Shown here piece by piece: positions 24,811 to 37,312 of a DNA stretch of 64,000 nt (the stretch's first letter is position 1; the number at the start of each line of letters is the position of its first letter). The notes beneath the pieces are model-generated. The model was not told where the DNA came from and ran no database searches. It was given only the letters and a program-made list of their open reading frames with translations. Location: contig NC_090989.1 of assembly GCF_041146395.1 (NCBI RefSeq), positions 174,871,501-174,935,500 of the forward strand, given 5' to 3'. The DNA is from Eulemur rufifrons (Eukaryota; Chordata; Mammalia; Primates; Lemuridae). Position numbers and translations under genes: made by a program.

Positions 24811-27800
24811 TGATTCTCTTGCACGTTAAACTTTGAGAACATAGGGCATGAATGTCACTACTCAATCATAGTAGAGCATTTGGCATATTTCCTAATTTCT
24901 GGCTATGTTCTGGATTGGTGACATTGACAAGCACCTGAACACTAGCAAGCCAAGTTGTTACACTAGTATATTTTCAACTGATGAATATTACAAGCTGGAA
25001 ACACTGGTTCTACAGAACTAATGGAATTTTTCTATATAATTATCTCTTTGTTTTATTAATTGTCCTCCTTTTTATTGAATTAGTGTCTTGGACTTTATAT
25101 TAATTTTCTAAAATTGTCTCAAAACTCCCTATAACTTCTACTCAGTTTCCTGGAAATTTCCAGACTTTCTATCTGTCTTGGTGCTTCAAGTACAATCTCA
25201 ACACTTTCATTGTAGAGTTGAATGCATCTTATACTGAATATAGTCTGTTTTCTCCCACATGGAAATGAGATAGGAGGAGTGGCCAGCAAAAGCTTAGGGG
25301 AGGAAAAGACGCAGGACTTGCAGGTGGAGGAACTACTTCTCAAGCACCTGTATTATAGTGATAATCTGTTGCAGGAAGTAGGAAGAGGGAAAAGAGAGAG
25401 GAAAAAAAAAAAAAGAGGTGAAGACATTATTTATTTTAGCTTTAAACCCCTTAGGGTAGAAAACACATTATGTGCCATGCCTTATGCTGAGTCAAGCATA
25501 TTGTCAATACTCAACAACAATAAATAATTAGCCATATTGGATTTACATACTTAATTCACCATATGCAGAGATTAAAATGTGCCTCTAAAAATAGGTTCTG
25601 AAAGAGTCCTTGATATGTTCTGATAGAGGCTGTAAATCATAGCATTTCATGCAGAATCTCAGATGAGTTGAATATATGCCACTTTACCCTTTCATTATAT
25701 CATAAGTTCCTTTTTCATATTTTAAAACAAATGCCTACAAACTCAAAAAGTCTCATTCTCTCTAGAGGCTTTCTACACACATCTATCCCCACATAGATAT
25801 GGATATGGTTATACCTAGCTATTTATCTATATATAATATATAAAGCAATTATTCACTGGTAAATTTGTACATTTCATTTTCCAATACAGTGTATTCACTT
25901 TAATCACATACTTTCTAATCTTTTTGCCTGCTAGTCTCAGATTTTTGAATTCAAATTTCCTTCCCTTTGTCTGTATTTAAAAATAATAATAATCATTTTA
26001 CATCTATTACAAATAACAATACCTAGTCTCTGATTGAATGCTAACATTGTAATTCATTCTCAGGGTTCGCCTGCCATTCATTCATAGCTCGAGCTGTGCT
26101 CTCATTATATATGACATCAGCAGAAACTCTCAATTCAATTGCAGCCTTTTATTTAATTAGGGACTATGTATTATTTGGTTTGTAGTATCCAGAATTAAAA
26201 ATAGCCCCTTCCACTGTGTAATGGGAAAAGAAGAAAACTTTGAATATATATTCTAATTGATATTTTTAATACTTACTCTAAAAGCAATCAAAACTTATGT
26301 TAAATATTAATTATAATATTTTTCTGCTTTTGTGCACCTTGATTTATTGCTGCCCTTTTGGGTTCACTTTTAATTACATTACAGGAAAACAAAAGATATT
26401 TTTATTGGAAGAGTTATTTGGCACAGACAATACTTTCAATGGTGATGATTATACTGAACTTTATATTAAACTTAATTTTCAAAAGCATGTTTAACACAGT
26501 TTGCCAGGCTTTGTAAAAATTATTTTTCCTTCCTTTAACAACATGCCTCTCGGGTCTCTATATTAGAAATCAGGGACAAAGCTCATAAAGGAACAAAGAC
26601 CCAAAATCAGGGATGGTCTTTTAAAAGAGGTACAGTTTCAAAGACTCCTAAAGATATAAATCAAAGTGCTTTTGAATACAGAGAGCATTCTAAAAGAATA
26701 TTGAACTGTTTGCTTAAAATCTCACATTATTTCCTGCTTTTTAAACCCTATTCCTTTTTGAAGGCTAGCACCAGATAGGGACAAAAGGAATATTTTCATG
26801 CAAAAATCAGGGCCAGGTACAGAGGCACAGTCAGAGTCTATTTCAAGTGGGGACAGGAATTTAATTCAAGTTATTCTCCTCTTTATTCCACATTTAACAG
26901 ATTTGAAGGATTTCTCCACCTCTCTGACACTTGTGCAGACATCACTAGGTAATGTTTGCACCAGTGGCAGGCACTAGGAAATCTTGGTGTGGAATTTTTG
27001 CTCCCTTTGGAATGGATTCAGAAAACATAGGAGAGTCCAAACATGTCTGCTCAGGAAGGGTGGGGGTTTTATGTTTCATGAAATCGCCCTTCTGGTTCCC
27101 CTAGGAAAGAATGCAAATCATCAGTCTCTTTTCCTTTGTAAGAGAATCTGACGTTACCCACAGGTGGGCCTCACTTATCCTAGATGCTGTTTTTAAAAGT
27201 GTAAAAGAATATCTTCATACTTTTGGGAAGACAGAGATGTTACTTATCTTATTGTAGATTTACGCATTTTTATCTTTTTTATGTAATAATTCTAGCACTT
27301 TTGCTAAATCATTACAAAGACCCAAAGTAACAAATGGATCATTCTATAACAAATTTTACTTTCCAAAAGTTATGACCAAATACAAGGCTTAAGCCCTTAT
27401 GATGTGTGTGTTTCATTAAGAAAGTGAAATTCCATACCTCTGAGTAGAGCAGGTATCTGTGATTTTTCATGTTTCCATAGCAACATGTAATTTTTATTGA
27501 ACTGTGGAATAAATAGGCAAATAAAACATGCATAAAATATTGATGGGTGTTGAGTCTCCTGTCGGGGGACTTTAGTAACTTATGGTCACTATTGTCTCTT
27601 TTTAACTCCTCTAGCCATTTTTCTAATTATAGCTTATATTTATAATTATGATTTCTTTATTCTACCTCTACACATAAAGTTTGCTTTTTAAATACAGTTT
27701 TCAACCCTATTTTGTAGTATACATGTTGGAGAGATGCTGAGGAAGTAATGTAGCATAGAAACAAAAAATATGTTCTGAATTTTTCTTAGGGAACTTATGT

Positions 27801-28100
27801 GATTTGCTTTGTCCTTGATTGAATTTTTCATTTTTTGACTAATTTTTACAAGTTATGGACAGTTTTCTGTTTAAAATCTATAATAATGATGAGAAAATAA
27901 TGAATACAAATAAAAATGAGCATGTTGGAGAAGGTAATTTATTTATGAAAATAGGTATTCCAACAACATTAGCTGGAAAGAAAAAAATAAGTTGAATCAA
28001 TTAAACTATTTATTTGAGCTTGAAAAAAAGAAAGAAAGATAAGATGAAATTGATCTAACATCCATGTATTTTACTGAAGTTGTTCATTGAAGTACTATGT
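24811..28100. other. Unique AT-rich sequence without recognised repeats
   Basis: About 3.3 kb. It holds scattered homeobox-like TAATTA/ATTTAATTAG motifs (for example 26149-26161), but no gene, repeat or simple-sequence array beyond short A-runs (25399-25414). Confidence 0.5.
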
Positions 28101-28104
28101 AGTC

Positions 28105-28235
28105 TGGATCATTTCAGTTCAATTGACATTTATTGAGAACCAACTTTATACTCAGTACCACGCCAATTATGAAAAAGAAAAAAGTCTCTGACCTTAAGTT
28201 ACAGCTTAATAGAAAAATTATGGTTAAAAATAAAA
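28105..28235 (-). repeat. L2-like 3' end fragment, reverse strand
   Basis: CATTTATTGAGAACCAACTTTATACTCAGTACC is a decayed form of the reverse-complement L2 end ('TTTATTGAGCACCTACTATGTGCCAGGCACT'). Confidence 0.5.
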
Positions 28236-28239
28236 ACAA

Positions 28240-29360
28240 AACCAAAAAACCCCTTAAAATTAGATGTAGTGCCTGGAAAAAAATAAAGCCATATCACTAT
28301 CTCACAGCTTATAGCAAAATAAATTGCAGATTGATCAGCATAGACCTTTTAAAATATTTATATAATCTTAGCATTAGAAAGTAGACCTTTCTACATATGA
28401 CAAAAACTCAGAGGCCATTTAAAAAATGATAAATTGTATTGCATAAACATGAAAAAAAATTCACATGGCAAAAGAATGCCATAAAAATATCAAAAGACAA
28501 ACAACAAATTGGGAAATATTTTTTCCACTCATATCACAGTAAAAGACTAATTTTTAATAGCTATAATAATCCTACAAATCAATAAGAAACATAGCTACAA
28601 TATAATAGGAAAATGAACAAAAAGTAGGGAATATAAGTGGCACTTACACATTTGAAAAAATGCTCATCTACACTCTTCGTAAGATACATTAATGTGATAC
28701 TATTTTCACCTAGCATATTGGTTAAAGTTTTTAACCAACCTGTTAGCAAGGGTATGAGTATATATTGCTATAAGCATTGTAAGTGTGGAAGCATGATTTG
28801 TTATAAGCTCTTTGGAGAACAATGTAGCAAAATCTATCCAAAAAAACACCCATAACAATTTCATTTCTAGGACATTCTCATGTATAGGCAAAATGCAAAT
28901 TATTTATTGCAGCACTACTTATTATATAAAAACATTGGGAACAACCTAAATGTACATTAATTGAAGACAAGTTAAATATATTTCAATACATTAATACAAC
29001 GGAATACTATGCAGCCATTAGAAGAAGGTGCTCTATGAGTATAAATAAGGAGGTGTGTCTAAGAATGTTGTTAACTGAAAACAGCAAGATGCGGAACAGT
29101 GTTATCGTACACTCCCTTTGTTGTATTATACTCCCATATATATTTATATGCTGTCATATGCACAGACTGTCGCTAGAGGTGCACACAAGAAAATCTGTTA
29201 CCTCTGAAGAGAGGAAAGGAACTTGTAGTCTTGAGGATGGGGCTGAGATGACAACTTAGTTATCACTCCATATCATTTTCTATATTTTCAGTTTTGTCCA
29301 AGTAGTTATAGAGCTTATTTAATTATTACTTTAAATATAGGTGTTAATTTTAAGACAATA
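28240..29360 (+). mobile_element. Old L1M 3' end (ORF2 remnant and 3'UTR)
   Basis: Decayed ORF2 sequence reads left to right: CCATAAAAATATCAAAAGAC, TTGAAAAAATGCTCATCTAC, TTGGAGAACAATGTAGCAAA, and finally CAACGGAATACTATGCAGCCATTAG (28997-29021), followed by an L1M-type 3'UTR. Many stops and frameshifts; 5' truncated. No target duplication seen. Confidence 0.8.
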
Positions 29361-29815
29361 TAAAGGCAGGTATGAAAAAGTATACTAACTACTTGACAAA
29401 CTTTAAGAGCCAAATGACCACCCTGTGTTGCTATTCAGAAAAGGCTTAGAGTAAATGAGTCTTGAGCTAGACTTGAACCTGAAGTTGAGATCAGGAAATG
29501 TTACCATGAACTGAGAAGGGCATAATCACACCCTCATGGTGCAAGCTTGTGGCCATATCATTCAAACAATTACGAGATAGGGAGTGGGAAGAAGAGGAGG
29601 GGATTATGGAAATAGAGGAAAAGGGTGGAAGAAACAATGAGACTCAATTGTCTGGTTTGTAGTGAGAGCAAGATAATGGGTTTATAGGAATTCAGAGCAA
29701 ATATTCAAATAACATGGTGGAAAGTACCATGATCTTAATGATTATGTTGCAAAAGTACCTACTTTTTGCATAAATTTTTGGATGAGGAGAAGTGATATGA
29801 TATATTAGAAAAGGC
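29361..29815. other. Unique sequence
   Basis: Nothing recognised. Confidence 0.5.
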
Positions 29816-29819
29816 CATG

Positions 29820-29935
29820 AATCTAAATTCAAGAGACATTTAGTCTGGGCCCTGTTCTGCCATTAATTAGCAGTGTAACCTTCAGAAGGTCACGTTGTAT
29901 CTTCAAGCCTCAATTATATTGTCTGTAATATAAGG
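29820..29935 (+). repeat. MIR SINE fragment
   Basis: Contains GGGCCCTGTTCTGCCATTAATTAGCAGTGTAACC and a following CTTCAAGCCTCAATTATATTGTCTGTAATATAAGG block, the MIR 'TGTGACCTTGGGCAAGTTACTTAACCTC...CATCTGTAAAATGGG' in decayed form. Confidence 0.65.
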
Positions 29936-30419
29936 GAAGGGCAATGAGCAATAGGTATATAATTCCACAATAACTTTTTTATTTGAAGAATCCTTTTTTC
30001 AAGTGAAATGTGAATGCAAACAATGAAATAGATAAAAGCAGGGTAAATGCATAAGGCAGTGATGAGCCCACCTGCAACAATATTTTTCTTTTTCTTCATG
30101 GTCCTCTTCAATGGAGCAAAATCAAAGCCCTGGGAACTAGCAAAGTTCAATTTAAAATTATTTTACTGGAGTATTCCTAAGGTCCCTTTTCATAAGAACA
30201 TTCCACAATTCTAGGAGATAATTGATTCACAGGTTTAATCATGTTGTGAAATTTCTGCAGAAACATTTGCCAAAATAGTGGTGGTGGTGAGAGGCTATGC
30301 AGGAAGTAATTACTTCAACAAAGATTTATTAAGCATCTTTTCAGTACTTGGCCGCCCACAATGTCGAAAGATACAAAGCTAGCTAAAGTATGATTCTGCT
30401 TCTCTCTCATTTTGACAAT
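29936..30419. other. Mostly unique, small L2-like piece
   Basis: 30311-30390 (AAAGATTTATTAAGCATC...ATACAAAGC) resembles a reverse-strand L2 end. The rest was not recognised. Confidence 0.4.
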
Positions 30420-31010
30420 CTATTGGACTTTCTTTTTTAATCTTTTTAGAGTTCTCCAAGCTTCTTGAACATGTGAATTGTTGTTCTTTTATTTGTTTGG
30501 GACTTTTCCTTTGTGTCTCCCCTCTCCTGCTAAGACTCCAACTCCAAATATGCTAGAACTTTTGACCACTTACGCTCCTTTCTGTTCTTTCCATTATTGT
30601 TTCTTGTTGTATTTCATTTTAAGTGCATTGACTTGTCTTCAGTTTCCTAATCCTGTTCTCTACTGTGTCCAATTTGCTGTTAAACACATCCACTGAGTTC
30701 CTAAATTCGGATACTGTATTTCTAATGCTAAATTGTCTACCTAAATTATTGTTTATAGATTCAAATATATCTTTTGAAATTCTCTTTCTTCATTTTGTCC
30801 ATCTTTTTCTCTATTTCCTTGAACACCTTAATCATAGCCATTTTGAAGACTTGGTTGGCTAATAGCAGTATTTGGATTATCTGTGTGCTTATTTCTATTG
30901 TCTATTTGTTCTCTTGGTTATTGTTCATGGCCCTTTCTCTTCTCATGTACAATCATTTTTGACTGCATGTAAGGCATTGCATGTTAAAAGCAAAACAAAA
31001 CAAAACAAAA
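30420..31010 (-). repeat. Old L1/HAL1-like fragment, reverse strand (tentative)
   Basis: The T-rich sequence with CCTTGAACACCTTAATCATAGCC, GGATTATCTGTGTGCTTATT and CTCTTGGTTATTGTTCATGG resembles a common reverse-strand old LINE piece (TTTAAAGTCCTTGTCTGATAATTCC-type). A short (CAAAA)n run at 30989-31009 borders it. The assignment is by memory only. Confidence 0.4.
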
Positions 31011-32191
31011 AAACCTGTCGACATTTCAAATAATCACTTCCACAAAATAAAGTTCTTCTTTCCCCTGTTTAGGCAGGTAATGTGATGGGCTAACTGGTTA
31101 AATGAGTCGGGGATTGAGCTGGATTGGGGCTGGGCTGTGGCTTTGTGCACTCGGTCTACCTCTGTGGAAGATTCAGTTTGTCTTTTAAAAATTGCTGGCT
31201 TGGCTCTTTGACTTTTTGCCTTACACAGCTTCCAAATTTAGTAAATATATTAAGGCTATGTATTGGAGGCCCCAAAAGCTTTCTATCTTTTTTGTCAGTA
31301 CACACAAATATCAAATTATTAGAAAATTTCTCTGTCCCTCAAGAGAACCTTTTTAGATTCTCTGCTTCAGCTGCATCTACAATAAAGTATGTGCCCCAGG
31401 TCACATCAATTGCAAAACTTTAGTGTCAACCTTCCCCTTCTTTTAGGGTTCTTATCTGCTGCTCAATTTGTTTTCAGGCCTTCTCCCCGCAAAGGTCTTC
31501 ATTTACTAAGTCCATAAGATTGTGGAATTTTTTTATTCTTCCTTTCAGAATCTTTTGGGCTGTCTCTTTAGCCTCTCATGCAGCCTTAGATTTATCAATT
31601 CATAGACAAATGACATGTCTGTTTGAGTAATAAATTCTCCAAATTTTATTACTCTGGCTTCACATGCCCACTAAAATCTTTGCTTTTTCTCTTTTTAATA
31701 GTGACCTTCTACTTGCACCAAGATCTCATCTTTGTGCCCAGTATGACAAATATCCCCAGGGAAAAATCTGTAGATCAGGTTATCAACCCACCTCCTACCC
31801 TTCTCCTTACTCTTGCCTTTTATTCTATCTGATTTTTATTGCTTTCCGATGTCTATAAAAATATGACTTTTGAAATTTACCTAGCTTTGTCTAATTGTCA
31901 GTGGTGATATTCATCTGCAGTAACCCATTACACCCTATTCAGAAGCAGAAGTTCACAATCTAGGTTTTTAAGAACCTTAAAACTTAAGCAACGAGGCAAA
32001 TTTTAAAATCTTTAATATATGCCATCATACTGTTCATGTTATTATACATGAACACATGTTTCTAGGTTTGTCTCTAAATAGTTTGTAAAAGCATGGTATA
32101 TTCTCTGGTTATGTAACGTCAGACGCCATTAACAAATATGCTAATAATTCAGACTAAAATGTAATTGTAAAGATACAACTAGGGTATCTTA
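31011..32191. other. Unrecognised sequence
   Basis: No clear repeat or gene. It may continue the old LINE piece to the left, but I could not support that. Confidence 0.4.
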
Positions 32192-32202
32192 TTAATAACT
32201 TT

Positions 32203-32566
<364 letters not shown>

Positions 32567-32577
32567 TTAATAACTTT

Positions 32578-33230
32578 AGGCAGAAAAGGCAGAATTCTCT
32601 AAAACACATTCACACTTAAAATTTTTAATAAAATTTTCATGTAACAAAGTTAGATTAAATTTTAAATTAGATACTAATTTTTTAGGGCATAGAAATAACC
32701 ATACAGTAGTCATAAGTATAACATTGGTGAAAAAAGTGGTATTTTCTACTGGTATATGTATAAAATATAATAAGTATGATCTTAAATCATACTTTGAAAT
32801 TCTGAGCCATTGGTGTTGCTATCATTATTTTCAACTTCCAGAATACATCAACACTCATTTTAAATTATTTCTTCAATTAATTCCAGGATTTCCATCATGC
32901 TAAAATCTTTTAAAATCCTGGAAGGCTTAAGAAATTGTGGGTATGTGTGTGTAAGAGTGTACTTAAGAAATGAATTTGGTTTGCATACCTTGGATTATGT
33001 GGAATTTATTTTACTCTTTCTTTTGTTCTTGATTTTCTTATATTTTAATTAGAGTCATATTTGTAAAGCAATTTAAAACTAGATTAAAATTTAACCTGCA
33101 AAAGGGTTGCTTGAGAAATGAATTAACTTTCTCTGCTAGTCTATTTTTCTCTTGCCCTTTTACTTCAGGATCCTGTAACAAGCAGCATGGCCCATTGTAG
33201 GCATTTTCTTTCAGATGGCACTTCACTGAA
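32578..33230. other. Unique AT-rich sequence
   Basis: Nothing recognised. Confidence 0.5.
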
Positions 33231-33395
33231 CCAGTGTTTCCCAAAGTGTCACTGGTGCATCAGAGTTATCTAAGTTAGATTATTGAACACATTCAGATTC
33301 TCAGGTTCCACTTCAGACAAGGATCACTGAGAGTAGGCTCCAAAACTCTGCATTTTTAATGCACCTTGATGCATGCTATAGCTGAACACCATTAC
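33231..33395 (+). repeat. MER20-like hAT element
   Basis: Starts CCAGTGTTTCCCAAAGTGTC and contains GGTGCATCAGAGTTATCT, CAGATTCTCAGGTTCCAC and CTCTGCATTTTTAATGCACC in the MER20 order. The 3' terminal part is decayed. Confidence 0.65.
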
Positions 33396-33990
33396 CCAAT
33401 GACTCCTCCATAAGAGGACAGAGTCGACACTGACTTTTTAATTGTGTATTGGAAGGAGCATTACCTGGTTTGCATAATGTCCATAGCTGTTCCCTCCATC
33501 AGTGCTATTAAGGAACCTGTCTTATTTCTTTCTCATCTCCACTTATGGGGCTCTCTGGAGCCCCCCTCATCAGCAACTCCTCTCCAATCATGCAGACCTC
33601 ACCAGAAGCTCTTCTGGTTCCTATTTTCTTTATTCCATATTCCAGCACATTCGACTATACCTGTATACCTGTTTGCGGGTCTTCAGATTTAAATTTCTCC
33701 TCTTGGGATCAAACCTGGAGGGAAATGCATTGCTTTCAATTAGACATGTCATTTACTGGCAGAAAACATGGCGTGTGATACTCCTGGTCTCTATGTAGTC
33801 ACTGGTGGTCAGAGTCAGGTCTTTTCCTAGGCCTTTACCAAGCAGGAAGACTCAAGGGGAGTTCTGAGCATGGGGAGGTCCCTAATGAACCTGCTTACTT
33901 CCCACCATTGCTTCAGCTCTGTATAATCAGAGATAAAAGATGAGCATTGAAGACAGGAACAAAACTAAACCTCTCTTGTCCTGAGTTGAG
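33396..33990. other. Unrecognised sequence
   Basis: Three overlapping forward frames of 77-98 codons (33444-33798) were inspected. They have no domain or splice support and look like chance. Confidence 0.45.
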
Positions 33991-33992
33991 AG

Positions 33993-34132
33993 TAGCCATT
34001 AAGAGCAAGATATTTGCAGTCAGACTGCGAAGATTCAAGTTCTCTCTTTGTGACCTTAGCCAAGTTACTTGACTTCATCAATCCTCTCTATCTGCGTCTA
34101 TAAAATGGGGAAAAAGAATAGTCCCTGATACC
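33993..34132 (+). repeat. MIR SINE 5' part
   Basis: AGAGTAGCCATTAAGAGCAAG, GCAGTCAGACTGCGAAGATTCAAGTTC, GTGACCTTAGCCAAGTTACTTGAC and CTATAAAATGGGG follow the MIR consensus closely. Confidence 0.8.
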
Positions 34133-34139
34133 TGAAAAT

Positions 34140-34830
34140 ATCTTAGTAAACTGTTTTTACTGAAGTATAGCACATACAGAGAAGTGAATAGTTTGTAAAT
34201 ATACAATTCAGTGGGTTTTTACAATTCAATAACCACACTTAAGAACACAGCATCCAGATCAAGAAACAAAAGCTCTCTTCCTATTCCTTTCTGGTCAATG
34301 CCATCTCACCGACATTTACCACTCTCATGATTTCCAGCATCGCAGACCAGTTTTGCCTGTATATGTGTATATATATGATCATACAATTTGGACTCTTTTG
34401 GGTCTGGCTTCTTTCTCTCAATGTGACGTTTGGGAGGATCGTCCTTGTTGCATGTACTTATAGTTTGTCCATTATCATTGTTGCATAGTATTCCCATTTG
34501 TAACTATAACACAATTTATTATCTGTTCAATTGATAGGCATTTGTTTAGTTTTTAGTTTGGAGCTTCTTCCAATATTTTGCCATATATATTCCCATATAT
34601 GTCTTTAGTACATATACATACACATTTCTCTTGGGTATGTACTTAGGATAAGTCATACAGTATGTATATATTCAACTTTAGTAGATCTGCCAAACAGCTT
34701 TCCAGTGTGGTTGTACCAATTTATACTCCCACAAACAATATATGAGAGTCCTAGTTATTCCATATTATCATCAACAATGACTATTATCTGTCTTTTTTAT
34801 TTTAGCCATTCTGACAGGTCAAGCTACGCC
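34140..34830 (-). mobile_element. Old L1 3' end, reverse strand
   Basis: Starts (as the reverse-strand 3' end) with ACTGAAGTATAGCACATACAGAG and ACAATTCAGTGGGTTTTTACA, and continues with CCATTTG/GTATTCCC, TGTTCAATTGATAGGCATTTG and GTGGTTGTACCAATTTATACTCCCAC, all decayed reverse complements of L1 ORF2 C-terminal sequence. L1M-type, 5' truncated, non-coding. Confidence 0.75.
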
Positions 34831-36179
34831 TTGTGGTTTTCATTTTCTCCTCCTTAAGGACTAATGCAGTTGAGTGTCTTTCAGATGTTTTCGTATCAAA
34901 AGACATAATCCACGTAAAGCTTGCTGCCTAGTGTCTAGCACATAGCAAATACTCAATAAACCGAGGCATTCTTACCTCTTACTTCTTTGCCTGTTATTAC
35001 AATGAAGGACCACAGGATGATCTCAATATTACACATGCCTACCTTTTAATAATCATTACTCCCTGCCTCTTCAAGTTGTTACAGCAAAAAAGCCCAGACT
35101 ACACATATCCTAAAAGAGAAGGTTAGCTAAAGGAGAAAAATAAATGTATTTTAAGGCTATGTTTCCATTTTAACGAGTATAGTCAACAGAAGTTTATTTT
35201 ATTGAGCACCACTGAATTAACACAAATGAAATATAACTCATTAATCACCATTTATTGATTTACACCTCACTAATGCAATCATTTAGGAAAGTAGCTATTA
35301 GGTAATGGTGTCTCATTATAGTTCTTCTGTAATTTCCAGATAGGAATTATTATCAAGTATGTCAAGTGGGAATCCTGTGCCCTGGGAGTGTGATTACCTG
35401 AATGCTCAAATACCTGTACAAAAGACCACCAGGGATATTTCCAACTAGCCAACAATAAATAATGCAGTTTTCCTTCACCACATTTTAAAGGGAGTTTTCC
35501 TTCTCAGCTTTTATCATTCAGTCTTGAGTTAAAGAGGGATGTAACAACCATTTCTGGTCACATTCTACTCATCTGACTAATAGTCATAAAAGAAATATGA
35601 GCATGAATTGTGGCCAATAAAGGAAGTAGAAAGCTCTGAAGACTGGGAGCCCAAGCCTGGAAGTGATATAGTATCCATTCAAAAATTTAGAACTAGGAAT
35701 GACATTGTAGAGGCCACAAAATGGCCTTAAGTTTTGAACTGTATAAACAATGCCAGAAGACGGGCCTCAATCAGTGCCACCTAGGATATGGACAAGAAAA
35801 CTTACCCCAACAAAGTAACTTTTATTTTTTGAATTATTGAATCATTCGTTATTTCTTTTGCATGAATGCTGAGTGGGGAAGCTTCACAGATATGGCCTCA
35901 TATATATATTTAAAACGTAAGCTGATCAATAAACTCACTGGTGTGGGACAGAACACAAACTATACAAATTAAGAAATTTAATTTTTATGACTTCTGAGAT
36001 TATCATGGGCTTTGAATATATTGCCTAACACAATATATATTGGGTTGTGCAATAAAGCAGTAATTTGAAGCACTTAATAAACAACTGACTTAAAACCTGA
36101 ATGCGATTTGAGTTAACAGATATTTAAGTAATCACAGGCTGGATGAAAGGCTACATTTGGTGCAGTGATAGATGCAAGG
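34831..36179. other. Mostly unique sequence
   Basis: A short MIR/L2-like end (GTGTCTAGCACATAGCAAATACTCAATAAACC, 34930-34961) was recognised. The rest, about 1.2 kb, has no recognised features. Confidence 0.45.
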
Positions 36180-36205
36180 ATATATATATATATATATATA
36201 TATAT
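36180..36205. repeat. (TA)n microsatellite
   Basis: About 13 TA units. Confidence 0.95.
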
Positions 36206-36293
36206 GTAAGTTTAAAGCAAAGCAAGGTATGGAAAGTGTGAGTATGACCAAGCCCACTCAAGCCTGTGTGGAGCTTGACAATCTGGTTTAGAG

Positions 36294-36510
36294 CAGTGGT
36301 TTTCAACAGGGATGACTTTGCTCCTCAGGGGACACTTGTAAATATCTGGAGACATTTTTGGTTGTCACAACTAGAGCGAAAAGGACTATTGGTATCTAGC
36401 AGGTAGAGGTCAGAAATGCTGCTCAACATCCTACAATGCACAGGGTAGCCTCCCACAACATAGAACTCTTTAGCCCAAAGTAGCAATAACGCTGAAGTTC
36501 ACAAACCCCG
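36294..36510 (+). repeat. MER5A hAT element
   Basis: Begins CAGTGGTTTTCAACAGGGATG and carries the diagnostic TCTGGAGACATTTTTGGTTG (36347-36366), GGTAGAGGTCAGAAATGCTG and CATCCTACAATGCACAGG (36428-36445). Flanking 8-mers GTTTAGAG (36286-36293) and ATTTATAG (36511-36518) agree at 6 of 8. Nonautonomous. Confidence 0.9.
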
Positions 36511-37180
36511 ATTTATAGCATTTAGCCTTATCCCCAGAGAAGGGTCCAGAACAGGGCCTACCAGATAGTACATTATCAATAATTATATGTTAAATAAGTA
36601 TACTATAAAGTTACTAACTTATTCAACAGGAAATTTTGTTTAATATGTAATAATAAAATGAGTGAATTGTATAGTATGGGGATTATATCTCAATAAATCT
36701 GTAATCATTTCACTTTTTGTGCATATATATTTTGCATGTTTTTCACATTTTCATGTGAAGTATTTTCCTTTTTTAACTTGACAAAGTAGAAAACAGATTA
36801 GCATTTTAATTAAGAGCAGTGGTTTGTAGTCAGACAGACATGAATTCAAATCCTCAATGACCCTCGGTTTCCTGGATTGTGAATTAGAATAAAAGTAAAT
36901 AATAAATATGGGTAAAGGTACATAACTAAAATGTACTCATTTTGTAATCATAACTGTTACAGTCTCATCAATATCCTAGGATATTGTCATGTGGATTCAG
37001 CTGATTGTGTAGTCTCCCTTGGTACTATTGGTTGGCAGAAAGGGTTAGTTCCTGTTTGGTAAAGAAATTGCTTTATTCTAGGCTACTGCTCTATGAAGTT
37101 ATCATCACATCACCTGACAAGTGAAGTCATTTTGTAGTAAAAGTTACATCAGCCTCTTCGATGTAGGGAATTCCTACATG
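36511..37180. other. Unique sequence with a MIR piece
   Basis: MIR-like sequence at about 36812-36905 (TAAGAGCAGTGGTTTGTAGTCAGAC). Otherwise nothing was recognised. Confidence 0.45.
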
Positions 37181-37312
37181 CCAGGCACTAATGCTAAACA
37201 CTGCACATGGATTTCATTCTGCAACCTTCACACAACCTTCCAAGGTTGGGATAAAAAGGCTCAAGGAGATTTGGCCACACTGGTAATAAGTAGCAGATCC
37301 AGTTCTCAATAA
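37181..37312 (+). repeat. MIR SINE fragment
   Basis: GCCAGGCACTAATGCTAAACACTGCACATG, CAACCTTCACACAACCTTCC and GCCACACTGGTAATAAGTAGC follow the MIR 3' half in order. Confidence 0.7.

Noticed and set aside
33444..33798. Three overlapping forward frames of 77-98 codons
   Set aside because: They overlap in all three frames, a sign of low stop density rather than coding.
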